Positions 9,593-19,191 of a DNA stretch of 64,000 nucleotides are shown piece by piece (position 1 is the stretch's first letter; each line of letters starts with the position of its first letter). The DNA comes from B18-G4 sp032250805 (lineage in GTDB: Bacteria > Bacteroidota > Bacteroidia > Bacteroidales > B18-G4): the NCBI GenBank assembly GCA_032250805.1, contig JAVVEM010000001.1:62001-126000 (forward strand). The letters run 5' to 3'. The notes beneath the pieces were generated by a model. That model ran no database searches. It saw nothing but the letters and a program-made list of their open reading frames with translations, and was not told the DNA's origin. The translations under genes were made by a program, and so were the position numbers.

Positions 9593-10690
9593 ATGGGACT
9601 AAAGTGCGGCATCATTGGAATTACCAACATTGGCAAAACCACGATATTTAATTGTATCAGCAACACAAAAGCCGAAGCGAGCAATTTTGCCTTCAGTGCC
9701 TCAAAGTCGAATATTGGCATGATCTCCGTTCCCGACGACAGGCTTGAAAAGATCAACAGCATCATCAAGTCGAAAAAAGTAACAGCAGCCACTGTTGACA
9801 TCGTAGATATTCCGGGTCTCACCAAAGGATCGGGCAAAGGCGAAGGTATAGGCAATAAGTTTTTGGGCGATATACAACAATGCGATGCCCTGATCCATGT
9901 GGTACGCTGCTTCGATGACGATCAATTGCCGCACATTGAAGGATCGGTGAACCCTGTCCGCGACAAGGAGATCATCGACCTTGAATTGCAGGTAAAAGAC
10001 CTCGAAATGGTTGAGCGCAGGATCGGGCGCATGGAAAAAGCGGCCAAATCGGGCGACAAGGATGCAAAAAAGGGCCTGGAGATATTGCATATTTACAAGG
10101 ATCATTTTGAGAATTTCCAATCGGCCCGCACGGTACCTTTATCAGAAAGCGAAAAGGCTTTCGTCGACGACTTGTTCCTGCTCTCCGACAAAGCTGTGAT
10201 CTACGTTTGCAATGTCGACGATGCATCGGCAAACTCAGGAAATGCTTACGTTGATGCATTTCGCAAATCGGTTGAAGGTGAAGATGCCGAGGTACTGATC
10301 ATTGCCGGGAAACTTGAATCGGAGATTGCCGAGCTCGACAACGAAGAAGACCGGAAAGAATTTTTACAGGATGCCGGGCTTGTAGAACCCGGAGTAAACA
10401 AAATGATCAGGTCGGCCTATAAACTGCTTAATCTGCAATCATTTTTCACGGCTGGCGTGCAGGAGGTCAGGGCCTGGACCATCAGGCAAGGAATGACAGC
10501 GCCACAGGCTGCAGGGACAATACACAGCGACCTTGAGCGGGGGTTTATCAGGGCGGAAGTAATGAGTTTCGACGATTTTTACAGCCTCGGCTCGGAGCAG
10601 GCGGTAAAAGATGCAGGCAGGTTCAGGGTTGAAGGCAAATCTTATATAGTAAAAGAGGGTGATATGCTTCACATCCGTTTTAATGTTTAA
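9593..10690 (+). CDS. ychF: redox-regulated ATPase YchF (Obg-like)
   Basis: A 365-residue member of the Obg-like family that prefers ATP and binds ribosomes, with roles in translation and stress response. Seen: P-loop GITNIGKTT at residues 9-17, switch motif DIPGLTKGSGKGEGIGNKFL, NVDD in place of the GTPase NKxD motif (as expected for ATP specificity), a helical insert around 130-200, and a C-terminal TGS-like domain with RAWTIRQGMTAPQAAG and GFIRAEV. Length and motifs are normal. It is divergent from rpsA and convergent with the PorT-like gene downstream. Confidence 0.96.
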   Translation: MGLKCGIIGITNIGKTTIFNCISNTKAEASNFAFSASKSNIGMISVPDDRLEKINSIIKSKKVTAATVDIVDIPGLTKGSGKGEGIGNKFLGDIQQCDALIHVVRCFDDDQLPHIEGSVNPVRDKEIIDLELQVKDLEMVERRIGRMEKAAKSGDKDAKKGLEILHIYKDHFENFQSARTVPLSESEKAFVDDLFLLSDKAVIYVCNVDDASANSGNAYVDAFRKSVEGEDAEVLIIAGKLESEIAELDNEEDRKEFLQDAGLVEPGVNKMIRSAYKLLNLQSFFTAGVQEVRAWTIRQGMTAPQAAGTIHSDLERGFIRAEVMSFDDFYSLGSEQAVKDAGRFRVEGKSYIVKEGDMLHIRFNV

Positions 10691-10750
10691 TGGATTAAAT
10701 CACCTCACCCTGCTATAGAGATAAGTAGTGGGCCTGAAGCTCGTGTATTT

Positions 10751-11374
10751 CTAAAACTGAACGCCCAGCGAAATATTTAAGTATTTATTGTTTGAACTGG
10801 TATAATTATCGTTTGCAATATGCAGGATACCCTGGTTATACCGGGCCTCTATGATAAGCTTTTCAAATAGCCTGAGTCCGGCTCCCATAATCACACCGCC
10901 ATCCCATTGATCCGTAAAATCGTGGTCAAAATCATAATCATATTCTTCAGTGGTCCAGACATTCTGCCCCGCGTCGAAAGTGTTTTCCTTTATTTTGGCG
11001 CTGATGGCATAGCCAACATATGGCCCAAAATTAAAATAAAGTTCTGATCCGCCTATACTTATTCCTGCCCTGACAAGCAGGGGAACGTCAATATAGTTTA
11101 AATTGATTTGCCGGTAATAATCACTTGATTCATCGTTGAGTTTTGTTCCCTTTCTTACAAACATGATCTCGGGCTGAAAACCAAACAATCCCTTACCAAA
11201 TTTAAAGTAAACACCACCATGGTAACCGTAAATAAAATCAGTAACTGTATCGGGAATGACATCGATATTATTATCAGAAATGGTCAGTCCGCCTTTTATA
11301 CCGAAAGCAAACTGTGCGTTGGCACTCCCAACAATGAATGTGCTGAAAATAATTAAAAAAACTATCTTTTTCAT
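10751..11374 (-). CDS. PorT-like outer-membrane beta-barrel protein
   Basis: A 207-residue secreted protein with a signal peptide (MKKIVFLIIFSTFIVGSANAQ). It opens with FAFGIKGGLTIS and has alternating aromatic strands typical of small PorT/OmpW-like beta barrels, ending in an aromatic C-terminal strand (YLNISLGVQF). A second in-frame ATG two codons upstream is possible. No enzymatic motif is seen. It lies 96 nt downstream of a similar barrel gene on the same strand; the two look like diverged paralogues. Function unknown. Confidence 0.75.
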   Translation of the reverse strand: MKKIVFLIIFSTFIVGSANAQFAFGIKGGLTISDNNIDVIPDTVTDFIYGYHGGVYFKFGKGLFGFQPEIMFVRKGTKLNDESSDYYRQINLNYIDVPLLVRAGISIGGSELYFNFGPYVGYAISAKIKENTFDAGQNVWTTEEYDYDFDHDFTDQWDGGVIMGAGLRLFEKLIIEARYNQGILHIANDNYTSSNNKYLNISLGVQF

Positions 11375-11470
11375 AATCATATAATATTAGGTGACGTAAA
11401 TATACAAAGGAATAATCAAAACTCCAAAAAACTTTATATCAGCACCTCATAAAAACTTAACAATGCACAA

Positions 11471-12193
11471 TTATTTGCCAAATAACCAGGCAGCATTAAT
11501 AAAAATGGTTCTGTTTGCATATTTGTAATCACTTGCATCGAAATCTGTCCCGGATTTTTCAGGCTGAAGGTTTGCAAAGCCCATAGCAAATCCCAGGTTA
11601 AGCAATACCTTATTTACCTGAAAACCCAGGCCAAAATCAACACCTGCATCAAAGGGGCGCTGGTATGCAATGTCATCTTTGTGATCGTCGGGTATTTCGC
11701 CTACAAACTCAAAATCCGAACTACCGGTAATATCTGTCCTTATCCCGCCATCATTTTCCTCATAATCCCAAACATTTTTTCCGGCAATGGCATAGGCAAA
11801 GTACGGACCCGCAAACACCTGAAACCTCACCGGTCCCAGCTTCAGACCAAGGGCTAAGTTCAGTGGAAGTTCAAGATAAGAAATTTTTACCCGGTCATAA
11901 CCGGTAATAACTGCTTCGCCTGATTCGAATTCGGCCACATCAAATGAAACGCCTTTTTTTGAGTACATCAGGGAGGGCTGAAACCAAAGAAACTCCAGTA
12001 TCTGAAGGTCCATCATAACGCCCAGCTGCGGCCCCGGTTTAAAATTCACTTCCGGCTCCATAAATTCATAAGCAGAAGAATAATTATATCCATACTTTGA
12101 GAGTGTCATCCCAACTTTAGGCCCAAAGCTTACCTGGGCAAATGCTCCGGCAGTCAGCGCCAGAAACATAAAAAACAAGAGTACCTTTTTCAT
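11471..12193 (-). CDS. outer-membrane beta-barrel protein (PorT-like)
   Basis: A 240-residue protein with a clear signal peptide (MKKVLLFFMFLALTAGAFAQ) followed by VSFGPKVGMTLSKYGYN and repeated amphipathic strands. It resembles the next gene downstream in order of strands, for example LGVMMDLQILEFLWFQPSLMYSKKG against FGKGLFGFQPEIMFVRKG. A good Bacteroidota promoter lies 34 nt upstream of the ATG. Probably an integral outer-membrane barrel of about eight strands; no substrate or partner can be named. Confidence 0.75.
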   Translation of the reverse strand: MKKVLLFFMFLALTAGAFAQVSFGPKVGMTLSKYGYNYSSAYEFMEPEVNFKPGPQLGVMMDLQILEFLWFQPSLMYSKKGVSFDVAEFESGEAVITGYDRVKISYLELPLNLALGLKLGPVRFQVFAGPYFAYAIAGKNVWDYEENDGGIRTDITGSSDFEFVGEIPDDHKDDIAYQRPFDAGVDFGLGFQVNKVLLNLGFAMGFANLQPEKSGTDFDASDYKYANRTIFINAAWLFGK

Positions 12194-12226
12194 TTATTTC
12201 CAGTTTTTGTTTATGAAAATCTAAAG

Positions 12227-12259
12227 CAAATATATAAAATGATTCAACTCAAAAACAAA
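12227..12259 (-). promoter_or_regulatory. Bacteroidota-type promoter of the 12193 barrel gene
   Basis: On the minus strand TTTG (plus 12256-12259), 21 nt, then TATATTTG (plus 12227-12234) matches the TTTG-N19-21-TAnnTTTG form. The -7 element is 34 nt from the start codon. Confidence 0.7.
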
Positions 12260-12347
12260 AAAGCACGAAATAAACAAATTCAGAAAATAGGATCGTCATA
12301 TTAAACCCGGCAAAGGTAAAGTGGCCCAAACGATTCCATCCAGGACT

Positions 12348-14942
12348 TTACTCATTTCTAAACTCAAGTTTTCCATCCTTTGCAGTCAGCCGTATAGCTT
12401 TGTCGTAGTTTACTTTTCCTGAAAGGATCAGTTTTGAGAGTTCGTTGAGTACATTTCGTTGGATCACACGTTTGAGAGGCCTTGCGCCATACTGTGGATC
12501 AAAACCCATTTCTGCCAGTAGGTCGATCGCTTCATCCGAAACTTCCAAACTGATATTATTTTCCTTAAGCATCTTGTCCAGTGCTTTAAATTGAAGACCG
12601 ACAATTTCCCTGATATCGTTCCTGTCGAGGGGAGTAAACATGATCAGTTCATCGATCCGGTTTAGAAATTCAGGCCGGATGGTTTTCTTTAACAGTTCAA
12701 ACACTTCCCGGCGCATCTCATCAAGGACATCTTCCTTATTGCTTTCATTCATCGCGCTGATCCTCTCCTGTATCAGATGTGAACCAATGTTTGAAGTCAT
12801 AATGATGAGGGTATTTCTGAAGTCGACCGTACGGCCTTTGTTGTCGGTGAGCCTTCCATCATCGAGAACCTGCAGAAGGATGTTAAAAACATCGGGGTGT
12901 GCTTTTTCGATCTCATCCAGTAACACCACAGAATAGGGTTTACGCCTGACAGCCTCTGTAAGCTGTCCGCTTTCATCATAGCCCACATATCCCGGGGGTG
13001 CCCCGATGAGCCGCGACACGGAATGCCTTTCCTGGTATTCCGACATATCGACCCGCACCATGGCGTTTTCGTCGTTGAAGAGAAAGCTGGCAAGGGCTTT
13101 GGCAAGTTCGGTCTTACCAACGCCGGTCGTTCCAAGAAAAATAAAGGACCCGATAGGCCTGTGTGCATCCTGCAGCCCGGCCCTGCTCCTCCTTATTGCA
13201 TTCGAGATCGCCTCTATGGCTTCATCCTGGCCAACAACCCTTTTATGCAATTCGTCTTCGAGCTGAAGAAGTTTCTCACGCTCACTTTGTAACATCCTGC
13301 TCACAGGAATGCCCGTCCAGCGCGAAACAATATCTGCGATTTCTTCCGATCCCACCTCCTCATTGATCAGGGGATTATCGCCCTGTATCTTTCGCAGGTC
13401 GTTTTTCGCTGCTTCAAGACCGGCTGTGGCCTGCTGTACCTTGCCGTATCTTAGCTCTGCCACTTTACCAAAATCCCCGTCTCTTTCCGCAATTTCGGCT
13501 TCATGTTTAAAGTTCTCAATGGCGGCCTTGAGTTGCTGTATCTTGTCGACGACTTCTTTTTCGCTTTCCCATTTGGCCTTGAGCTCATTCTTTTCATCAT
13601 TCAGGTTCGCCAGCTCTTCATTGATCTTTTCCAGCTTGGCCTTATCTTTTTCGCGCTTGATGGCTTCTTTCTCAATTTCGAGTTGCCTTATTCTCCTTTC
13701 TGTAATTTCCAGTGGTTCAGGAGCGGAGTTAATTTCAAGTCTTAGCCGCGAGGCTGCCTCATCGATCAGGTCGATGGCTTTGTCGGGCAAAAACCTGTCG
13801 GTAATATACCGTTGCGATAATTCAACGGCAGAAACAATAGCTTCATCCTTTATTCGCACATGATGGTGTGTTTCATAGCGCTCCTTGAGTCCTCTGAGTA
13901 TCGAAATGGCATCCATCGTATCAGGTTCATTTACCATTACGATCTGGAACCTGCGTTCGAGTGCTTTGTCTTTTTCAAAATATTTTTGGTATTCCTTCAG
14001 CGTTGTAGCTCCGATGGCACGCAACTCACCTCTGGCAAGTGCAGGTTTAAGAATATTGGCTGCATCCATGGCTCCTTCTCCTGCTCCTGCACCAACGAGG
14101 GTATGTATCTCGTCAATAAATAATACGATCTCTCCTTCTGAGCTGATCACTTCCTTCACTACGCTTTTTAATCGCTCCTCAAATTCGCCCTTATATTTTG
14201 CGCCTGCAATAAGTGCTCCCATATCCAAAGAATATACCAGTTTATTCTGAAGGTTGTCGGGTACCTCGCCTTTGATAATCCTGTGTGCAAGCCCTTCAGC
14301 AATAGCGGTTTTCCCTGTGCCCGGCTCACCGATCAGGATGGGATTGTTTTTTGTTCTCCGCGCCAGTATCTGCAGGATCCTCCTGATCTCCTCATCACGA
14401 CCGATCACCGGATCCAGCTTTCCTTCAGCAGCAAGTCTGTTCAGGTTTCGCGCATATCGCTCCAGCGAATTATAGCTATCCTCGGCAGAACGGGTATTTA
14501 CTTTTGCGCCTTTTCTGAGTTCGGTAATGGCCGCTCTCAGTCCCTTTTCGGTCAAACCATGATCTTTCAAAAGGTTGGCAGCAGTATCCTTCCCCGAGAT
14601 CATGGCGAGCAGGATATGCTCAACAGAAACAAACTGATCGTCATAGTCCTTAAGAAGTGAAGCAGCTTTTTGCAGTGTTTTATGCGCATCGGGAGATAAA
14701 TACTGACCCCCGTCGCCGCTAACTTTGGGCAATCCCCCGAGCGACCTGTCGATTACAGGCATAAAAAGGGATGTATTCACATTGAGTTTTTTAAGCAAAA
14801 ATGGAATAACATTTTCATCAACATCAATGATACCTTTCAAAATATGCAGGTTTTCAATGGCCTGCTGCCCATTTTCCATTGCAAGCTGATGCGCACGCTC
14901 AATGGCCTCCTGCGATTTTAAAGTGAAATTATTTAAATTCAT
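12348..14942 (-). CDS. clpB: ATP-dependent chaperone ClpB
   Basis: A 864-residue Hsp100 disaggregase that works with DnaK to rescue aggregated protein in the cytoplasm. Order: N-terminal Clp repeat domain; first AAA+ module with GEPGTGKTAIAEGLA and LFIDEIHTLVGAGAG; a long coiled-coil middle domain (about 400-520, rich in Lys/Glu); second AAA+ module with GTTGVGKTELAKAL and VLLDEIEKAHPDVFN; and a C-terminal D2-small domain with GARPLKRVIQR. The coiled coil separates it from ClpA and ClpC. Start chosen at the second of two close ATGs. I see no CIRCE-like repeat upstream. Confidence 0.97.
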   Translation of the reverse strand: MNLNNFTLKSQEAIERAHQLAMENGQQAIENLHILKGIIDVDENVIPFLLKKLNVNTSLFMPVIDRSLGGLPKVSGDGGQYLSPDAHKTLQKAASLLKDYDDQFVSVEHILLAMISGKDTAANLLKDHGLTEKGLRAAITELRKGAKVNTRSAEDSYNSLERYARNLNRLAAEGKLDPVIGRDEEIRRILQILARRTKNNPILIGEPGTGKTAIAEGLAHRIIKGEVPDNLQNKLVYSLDMGALIAGAKYKGEFEERLKSVVKEVISSEGEIVLFIDEIHTLVGAGAGEGAMDAANILKPALARGELRAIGATTLKEYQKYFEKDKALERRFQIVMVNEPDTMDAISILRGLKERYETHHHVRIKDEAIVSAVELSQRYITDRFLPDKAIDLIDEAASRLRLEINSAPEPLEITERRIRQLEIEKEAIKREKDKAKLEKINEELANLNDEKNELKAKWESEKEVVDKIQQLKAAIENFKHEAEIAERDGDFGKVAELRYGKVQQATAGLEAAKNDLRKIQGDNPLINEEVGSEEIADIVSRWTGIPVSRMLQSEREKLLQLEDELHKRVVGQDEAIEAISNAIRRSRAGLQDAHRPIGSFIFLGTTGVGKTELAKALASFLFNDENAMVRVDMSEYQERHSVSRLIGAPPGYVGYDESGQLTEAVRRKPYSVVLLDEIEKAHPDVFNILLQVLDDGRLTDNKGRTVDFRNTLIIMTSNIGSHLIQERISAMNESNKEDVLDEMRREVFELLKKTIRPEFLNRIDELIMFTPLDRNDIREIVGLQFKALDKMLKENNISLEVSDEAIDLLAEMGFDPQYGARPLKRVIQRNVLNELSKLILSGKVNYDKAIRLTAKDGKLEFRNE

Positions 14943-15169
14943 GTTCATTCTCCTTTTATATTTATATCCATCATAAACAAATTGTTTGCCATGCCCGAAA
15001 AAAGACCGGTTTTTTGAATTATTGTCATTTTATGATTGAATATCGTGACGTTTTGTCCTGAATTGCAGTATTTTCAGGATGTTCGCAACAATTTTCACAA
15101 GAAAGATCATTCATGGCCGGGCTTGTGAGGAAACTTGGCTATTTTGCAGTCACATTTACAATTTTTATG

Positions 15170-15177
15170 TACTTTTG
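15170..15177 (+). promoter_or_regulatory. probable -7 element before the T9SS type-B protein
   Basis: TACTTTTG matches TAnnTTTG 47 nt before the ATG at 15225. A TTTTG lies 23 nt upstream, slightly too far for the usual spacing. It sits in the roughly 280-nt gap divergent from clpB, where I see no other clear signal. Confidence 0.45.
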
Positions 15178-15224
15178 CCGTTCAAAAGCCTGAAATAGAA
15201 CAATATCTTTAGCTGCCGGGGCCC

Positions 15225-16544
15225 ATGATAAAAAAGCTTGTCACCATCATTATCATCCTGCTGAATGTAAATATTTTACATTCACAGACATACGATACCA
15301 TCGAGGTATTCCAGACTGACAGTGCCCTCCGCTGCCATATTGATACCCTGGTGCTGGATGCCGGCGAGGGATTCGAATCGTATATATGGAATACCGGCGA
15401 AACAAGCCGCATGATAAAGGTGGTGGAAAATGGCACTTACGATGTAACTGCCAGTGATATCAATGGGCAGATATCAGAAACCGATTGCTACATAAACATT
15501 ATCAATGCCCGGATTTTGCAGGAGAATGACAGTCTTTGCTATAAAGACACGCTGTTTCTTGTAGTAGACGAAACAAACTACCGCTATCAGTGGAACACAC
15601 GTCCTGAAGACACCCTCTTCAATGCACGTGTGATCCTTGCCAACTCCAAAACCTATACCGTCGACATTTATGATGATATAAACCGCTGCACCGATAGCGT
15701 TCGCCTTGACATGTATCCACGCATCTATGTCGAATTTGAGCAGAACCAGGAAAATAAAGGCTGTCCGGGAGGAGATTGCAAAGGCCAGGTGAGAGTGTTT
15801 ACTTCCGGCGGGACCGGCCACCTGAGCATCGATTGGGATACGCCAAATGTAGATCCGGGCGATTCGAATTATGCCATTGGCCTTTGTGAAGGCTATGTTG
15901 GTGTTCATGTATATGATGATGCAGGATGCCGTTTTGATACGAGTTACTGGGTTGAAGTCTGGGATATGCCCGAAATAAGGACTACACCCGATACAACTAC
16001 CTATATTCAGGATCCGAGATTGATGTTCTGGTTCGAAAACCTTTCAGAAGATTCTATATCATTGAACAATTATTTTTGGGCTTTGGAAAGTGGCTTCAGC
16101 TCGAACCTCCCCAACCCCACTTTTTCGTTTGGTGCCCTGGGTGATCATAGCGTTAAATTTGAATACACTACCATGAATGGCTGTGTCGACTCAAGCCTGA
16201 TCAATATCACGGTAGAAAGTGTTCAGTTGCTTGTTCCTAATGTCTTTACACCCAATGGTGACGGTGCCAATGACACCTTTATCATTACCATCAAACCTCC
16301 TGAGGAGGATAATCCTCAAAAGGCTTTTATGGCATCAGGAGCGCATCAGCCCATCAATGACTTTTATATCAGCAATGAACTGGTGATCTTCAACCGTTGG
16401 GGGAAGCGGGTGTTTGAAGCAACCGACTACAATAATGACTGGGATGGAGGAAATCTGCCTGAAGGCACTTATTTTTATGTACTGAAATGTATGGGTACAC
16501 AGGGAGAAGACGATTTCAGGGGTGCAGTAACCATCCTCAGATAA
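15225..16544 (+). CDS. secreted protein with T9SS type-B (gliding-motility-associated) C-terminal domain
   Basis: A 439-residue exported protein. A signal peptide (MIKKLVTIIIILLNVNILHSQ) is followed by Ig/PKD-like beta modules with paired Cys. The last roughly 100 residues form the gliding-motility-associated type-B sorting domain: VPNVFTPNGDGANDTF, then FNRWGKRVFEATDYNNDWDG, GTYFYVLKC and FRGAVTILR. Proteins with this domain cross the outer membrane through the type IX system and often act as adhesins. At 439 residues it is small for the class. It precedes the DUF1573-YajC-YbbR-CoaE run by 24 nt. Confidence 0.85.
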   Translation: MIKKLVTIIIILLNVNILHSQTYDTIEVFQTDSALRCHIDTLVLDAGEGFESYIWNTGETSRMIKVVENGTYDVTASDINGQISETDCYINIINARILQENDSLCYKDTLFLVVDETNYRYQWNTRPEDTLFNARVILANSKTYTVDIYDDINRCTDSVRLDMYPRIYVEFEQNQENKGCPGGDCKGQVRVFTSGGTGHLSIDWDTPNVDPGDSNYAIGLCEGYVGVHVYDDAGCRFDTSYWVEVWDMPEIRTTPDTTTYIQDPRLMFWFENLSEDSISLNNYFWALESGFSSNLPNPTFSFGALGDHSVKFEYTTMNGCVDSSLINITVESVQLLVPNVFTPNGDGANDTFIITIKPPEEDNPQKAFMASGAHQPINDFYISNELVIFNRWGKRVFEATDYNNDWDGGNLPEGTYFYVLKCMGTQGEDDFRGAVTILR

Positions 16545-16568
16545 TAATGTTTAATACGTGTAATATAA

Positions 16569-17039
16569 ATGAAAATTAAGATGAGAAAGCAAGCAACAGG
16601 AATACTCCTGCTGTTTTTACTGATGATCACAGCCTGCAACAATCAAAGTGGTTCAGTGCCTGCCGACGTTGTGCACAATCCTGTAACTGCTTCGGGAAAA
16701 GGAAATATGGATGAACTCCCGGCATTTGAATTCAGAGAGACCCTCCACGATTTTGGCACTGTGATTGAGGGAGAAAAAGTGATGTACAGCTTCGTGTTTA
16801 AAAATACGGGCAAGATGGACCTGGTGATCAGTGATGTTTCGGCCAGTTGTGGTTGTACAGCGACAAAATATACCAAAGATCCCGTTCCTCCCGGCGGGGA
16901 AGGCATGATCACAGTTACCTTTGATTCAAGAAAACGCCGTGGATTCCAGAATAAGTCTGTCACGGTTTCGGCAAATACGCAACCAAATAAAACCATTTTA
17001 AGAATAAAGGCAAAGGTGGTATCACCCAATGATCTTTAA
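16569..17039 (+). CDS. DUF1573-domain lipoprotein
   Basis: A 156-residue lipoprotein (LLLFLLMITACNNQ, lipobox Cys near residue 23) with a DUF1573 domain: ETLHDFGTVIEGEKV, FKNTG, the SASCGCTATKY motif and VPPGGEGMITVTFDS. DUF1573 is an ASPM/MSP-like beta-sandwich widespread in Bacteroidota; its biochemical role is not established. It precedes yajC by 23 nt. An alternative ATG lies at 16581. Confidence 0.85.
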   Translation: MKIKMRKQATGILLLFLLMITACNNQSGSVPADVVHNPVTASGKGNMDELPAFEFRETLHDFGTVIEGEKVMYSFVFKNTGKMDLVISDVSASCGCTATKYTKDPVPPGGEGMITVTFDSRKRRGFQNKSVTVSANTQPNKTILRIKAKVVSPNDL

Positions 17040-17062
17040 TAAAAACTAAAAAACAGAACAAC

Positions 17063-17389
17063 ATGAATTTACTTACCTTTACGCTAATGATGGGAAACCC
17101 CGAAGGAGGGGAAGGCAATACCCTGATGAATTTCCTGCCACTGATTTTGATCGTCCTGGTATTTTACCTTTTCTTTATCAGACCGCAAATGAAAAAGACC
17201 AAGGAGCAAAAGAAGTTCAGGGAAGCACTAAAAAAAGGAGATAAAGTGATCTCGATCGGTGGTATCCATGGAAAGATTTTAGAAGTGAGCGACAAAACCG
17301 TTACTCTTGATGTCGGGAATCAGATAAAAATGACATTCGAGAAATCAGCCATTGCTGCCGACCCTTCTGCGCAACTTGAAAACAAGTAA
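17063..17389 (+). CDS. yajC: preprotein translocase subunit YajC
   Basis: A 108-residue inner-membrane protein with one transmembrane helix (LILIVLVFYLFFIRPQMKK, residues about 26-44) followed by a cytosolic basic domain: KKFREALKKGDKVISIGGIHGKI. This is the standard YajC pattern; the protein associates with SecDF. The N-terminal extension is slightly long and contains a Gly-rich stretch. It is 17 nt upstream of ybbR in the same run. Confidence 0.92.
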   Translation: MNLLTFTLMMGNPEGGEGNTLMNFLPLILIVLVFYLFFIRPQMKKTKEQKKFREALKKGDKVISIGGIHGKILEVSDKTVTLDVGNQIKMTFEKSAIAADPSAQLENK

Positions 17390-17406
17390 CCTCAAGCATA
17401 AGAGTT

Positions 17407-18405
17407 TTGAAAATAAAACTCACAGAACTGATCGACAGGGTAAAAAATCCAAGAGATAAAAATCTGCGGAAAAGCCTGTATATTTTTTTGATCTGCTGTA
17501 TTATATCGTTGTTCATCTGGTTTCTGATCAAGATGTCGGATGAATATGTTGCAGAGATCAGGATGCCAATTTCTTATCAAAACATCCAGGTAAACAAACT
17601 CCTGGTCCAGGCCGATGATCATATTTATATCAGGCTGAGGGCCAAGGGCGCGGATATTTTTTCTGCAAAATATCTCTCCCGCTCCTCCCCACTCAAAATT
17701 AACCTTAACCAGGCTGAGACCAGGAAAAGCCGTTTTTTTGATAAATATTATATTCTTACCAACACCTTCAGGAACCAGGTTTCGGGCCGCTTTGATTTTG
17801 CCCATGCTGTGCTTGGCATTTATCCCGACACTTTATACCTCAACTTTGAAGAGATCATCACAAGATCACTGCCAGTGAAGGCCAGGATCGATGTTAGCTG
17901 TAAACCCCAGTTTCTGGTTTACGACAGCATCAGGCTTGTTCCCGAACAAGTACAAATCAGCGGGCCGGCCTCGATGATCGATACCATGACATTTATTCCA
18001 ACAGAGAGAAAAAGCTATTCGGATCTGGACCAAAATCTGGAGACATTTGTTTCGCTCGATCCTGGAATAAAGAACAGCAAAGTCAACCTTAATCTTAATC
18101 GCGTAAGGATCGTCGTCCCGGTCGAGGAGTTTACCGAATCCATAATAGAGGTTCCGGTAACAGGTACTGCAGAGGATCCTGATATGACGATCAGAACATT
18201 CCCCCGATCGGTGTTGGTAACCTACAGGGTAGCGCTGAAGGATTATGATCTTGTCAAGCCCGAAATGTTTAGCCTGTCGGTGAATTACGATGAAAAAAGG
18301 GATATTGGGAAGAACCTCCTGAAAGTGAAGGTTGATGAAAGCCCTGACTTCATCAGGATCACAAGGATCAATCCCGCCAAGGTTGAGTATCTGATACAAA
18401 ACTGA
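17407..18405 (+). CDS. YbbR-domain membrane protein (CdaR-like)
   Basis: A 332-residue membrane-anchored protein. One N-terminal transmembrane helix (about residues 23-42, SLYIFLICCIISLFIWFLI) is followed by YbbR-like beta domains with VSGPASMIDT-type motifs (here QISGPASMIDTMTFI). In Firmicutes the homologue CdaR binds the c-di-AMP cyclase CdaA; here the role is unknown. No ATG lies before the membrane helix, so the TTG at 17407 is the most likely start. The stop shares one base with the coaE ATG, which indicates translational coupling. Confidence 0.8.
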   Translation: MKIKLTELIDRVKNPRDKNLRKSLYIFLICCIISLFIWFLIKMSDEYVAEIRMPISYQNIQVNKLLVQADDHIYIRLRAKGADIFSAKYLSRSSPLKINLNQAETRKSRFFDKYYILTNTFRNQVSGRFDFAHAVLGIYPDTLYLNFEEIITRSLPVKARIDVSCKPQFLVYDSIRLVPEQVQISGPASMIDTMTFIPTERKSYSDLDQNLETFVSLDPGIKNSKVNLNLNRVRIVVPVEEFTESIIEVPVTGTAEDPDMTIRTFPRSVLVTYRVALKDYDLVKPEMFSLSVNYDEKRDIGKNLLKVKVDESPDFIRITRINPAKVEYLIQN

Positions 18406-18989
18406 TGAAAAGGGTCGCGGTTACCGGGAACATTGGCAGTGGAAAAAGCACTGTATGCAGGATATTTGAAAGTCTGGGCATTCAGGTTTATTTTGCCGAC
18501 AGTGAGGCGAAAAAGTTCTACGGTGAGGCACATGTAGCCAAAGCAGTAAAAGCACTTTTCGGGGATGATGTATATGGCTCAGGCAATCATCTGCAAAACA
18601 GCATATTGGCCAAACGTGCTTTTCAGGATCAAAATAAACTCACAAAACTCAACAACATTATACATCCTCTGGTACTGGAAGATTATCTGGCCTGGGCTGC
18701 CAGCCACTCCGACAAGAACTACACCCTGTATGAATCGGCACTGCTTTTCGAAAGTGGCTTTTACAGGCACTTTCACAGGAGCATACTTGTTACCGCACCT
18801 GTTGAAATTGCATGCGCACGGGTGATTGCACGGGATAGTATAACAAAAGCCGAATTCAATAAGCGGCTGGCCAGACAGTGGGATGAACAAAAAAAATCAG
18901 AAATGGCCGATCATCTTGTCATCAATAATCTTGAAAAACCACTGATCCCCCAGGTTATCGCTTTGCATAACATCCTTTCCGCGAGTTGA
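18405..18989 (+). CDS. coaE: dephospho-CoA kinase
   Basis: Catalyses the last step of coenzyme A synthesis, the phosphorylation of dephospho-CoA. It has 194 residues, with P-loop GNIGSGKSTV at residues 8-17, a YFADSEAKKFYG segment like the usual DADxxAH motif, NNIIHPLV, and ESALLFESGF in the substrate-binding part. Length is normal. It overlaps the ybbR stop by one base, an arrangement frequent in Bacteroidota. Confidence 0.93.
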   Translation: MKRVAVTGNIGSGKSTVCRIFESLGIQVYFADSEAKKFYGEAHVAKAVKALFGDDVYGSGNHLQNSILAKRAFQDQNKLTKLNNIIHPLVLEDYLAWAASHSDKNYTLYESALLFESGFYRHFHRSILVTAPVEIACARVIARDSITKAEFNKRLARQWDEQKKSEMADHLVINNLEKPLIPQVIALHNILSAS

Positions 18990-19064
18990 TTTAACTTTTA
19001 AATTTATTTTTCCAGGTATAAACGTTAATAGTGCCTGCAAATCAACAATTGGAATATCTGCTAT

Positions 19065-19094
19065 TGACAATGGGGTTTAATTTTACTATCTTTG
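19065..19094 (+). promoter_or_regulatory. Bacteroidota-type promoter of the LOTUS-domain gene
   Basis: TTG at 19065-19067, a 19-nt spacer, then TATCTTTG at 19087-19094: a near-perfect match to the Bacteroidota primary-sigma consensus. The leader before the ATG at 19192 is about 90 nt, unusually long for a 75-codon gene. Confidence 0.75.
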
Positions 19095-19191
19095 GGTAAA
19101 CTGTAAGAACTCAGCATAACATTTATATTATCAATCAAAAAAAAAGAGCAGACTGACCAATGTTCAATTTTGACTAATATAAAAGAGTATT

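Noticed and set aside
14949..15224. Possible CIRCE or heat-shock operator upstream of clpB, and a near-palindrome around 15005-15020
   Set aside because: No TTAGCACTC-N9-GAGTGCTAA pattern is present; the palindrome has an unpaired base and no loop, and does not resemble a known operator.
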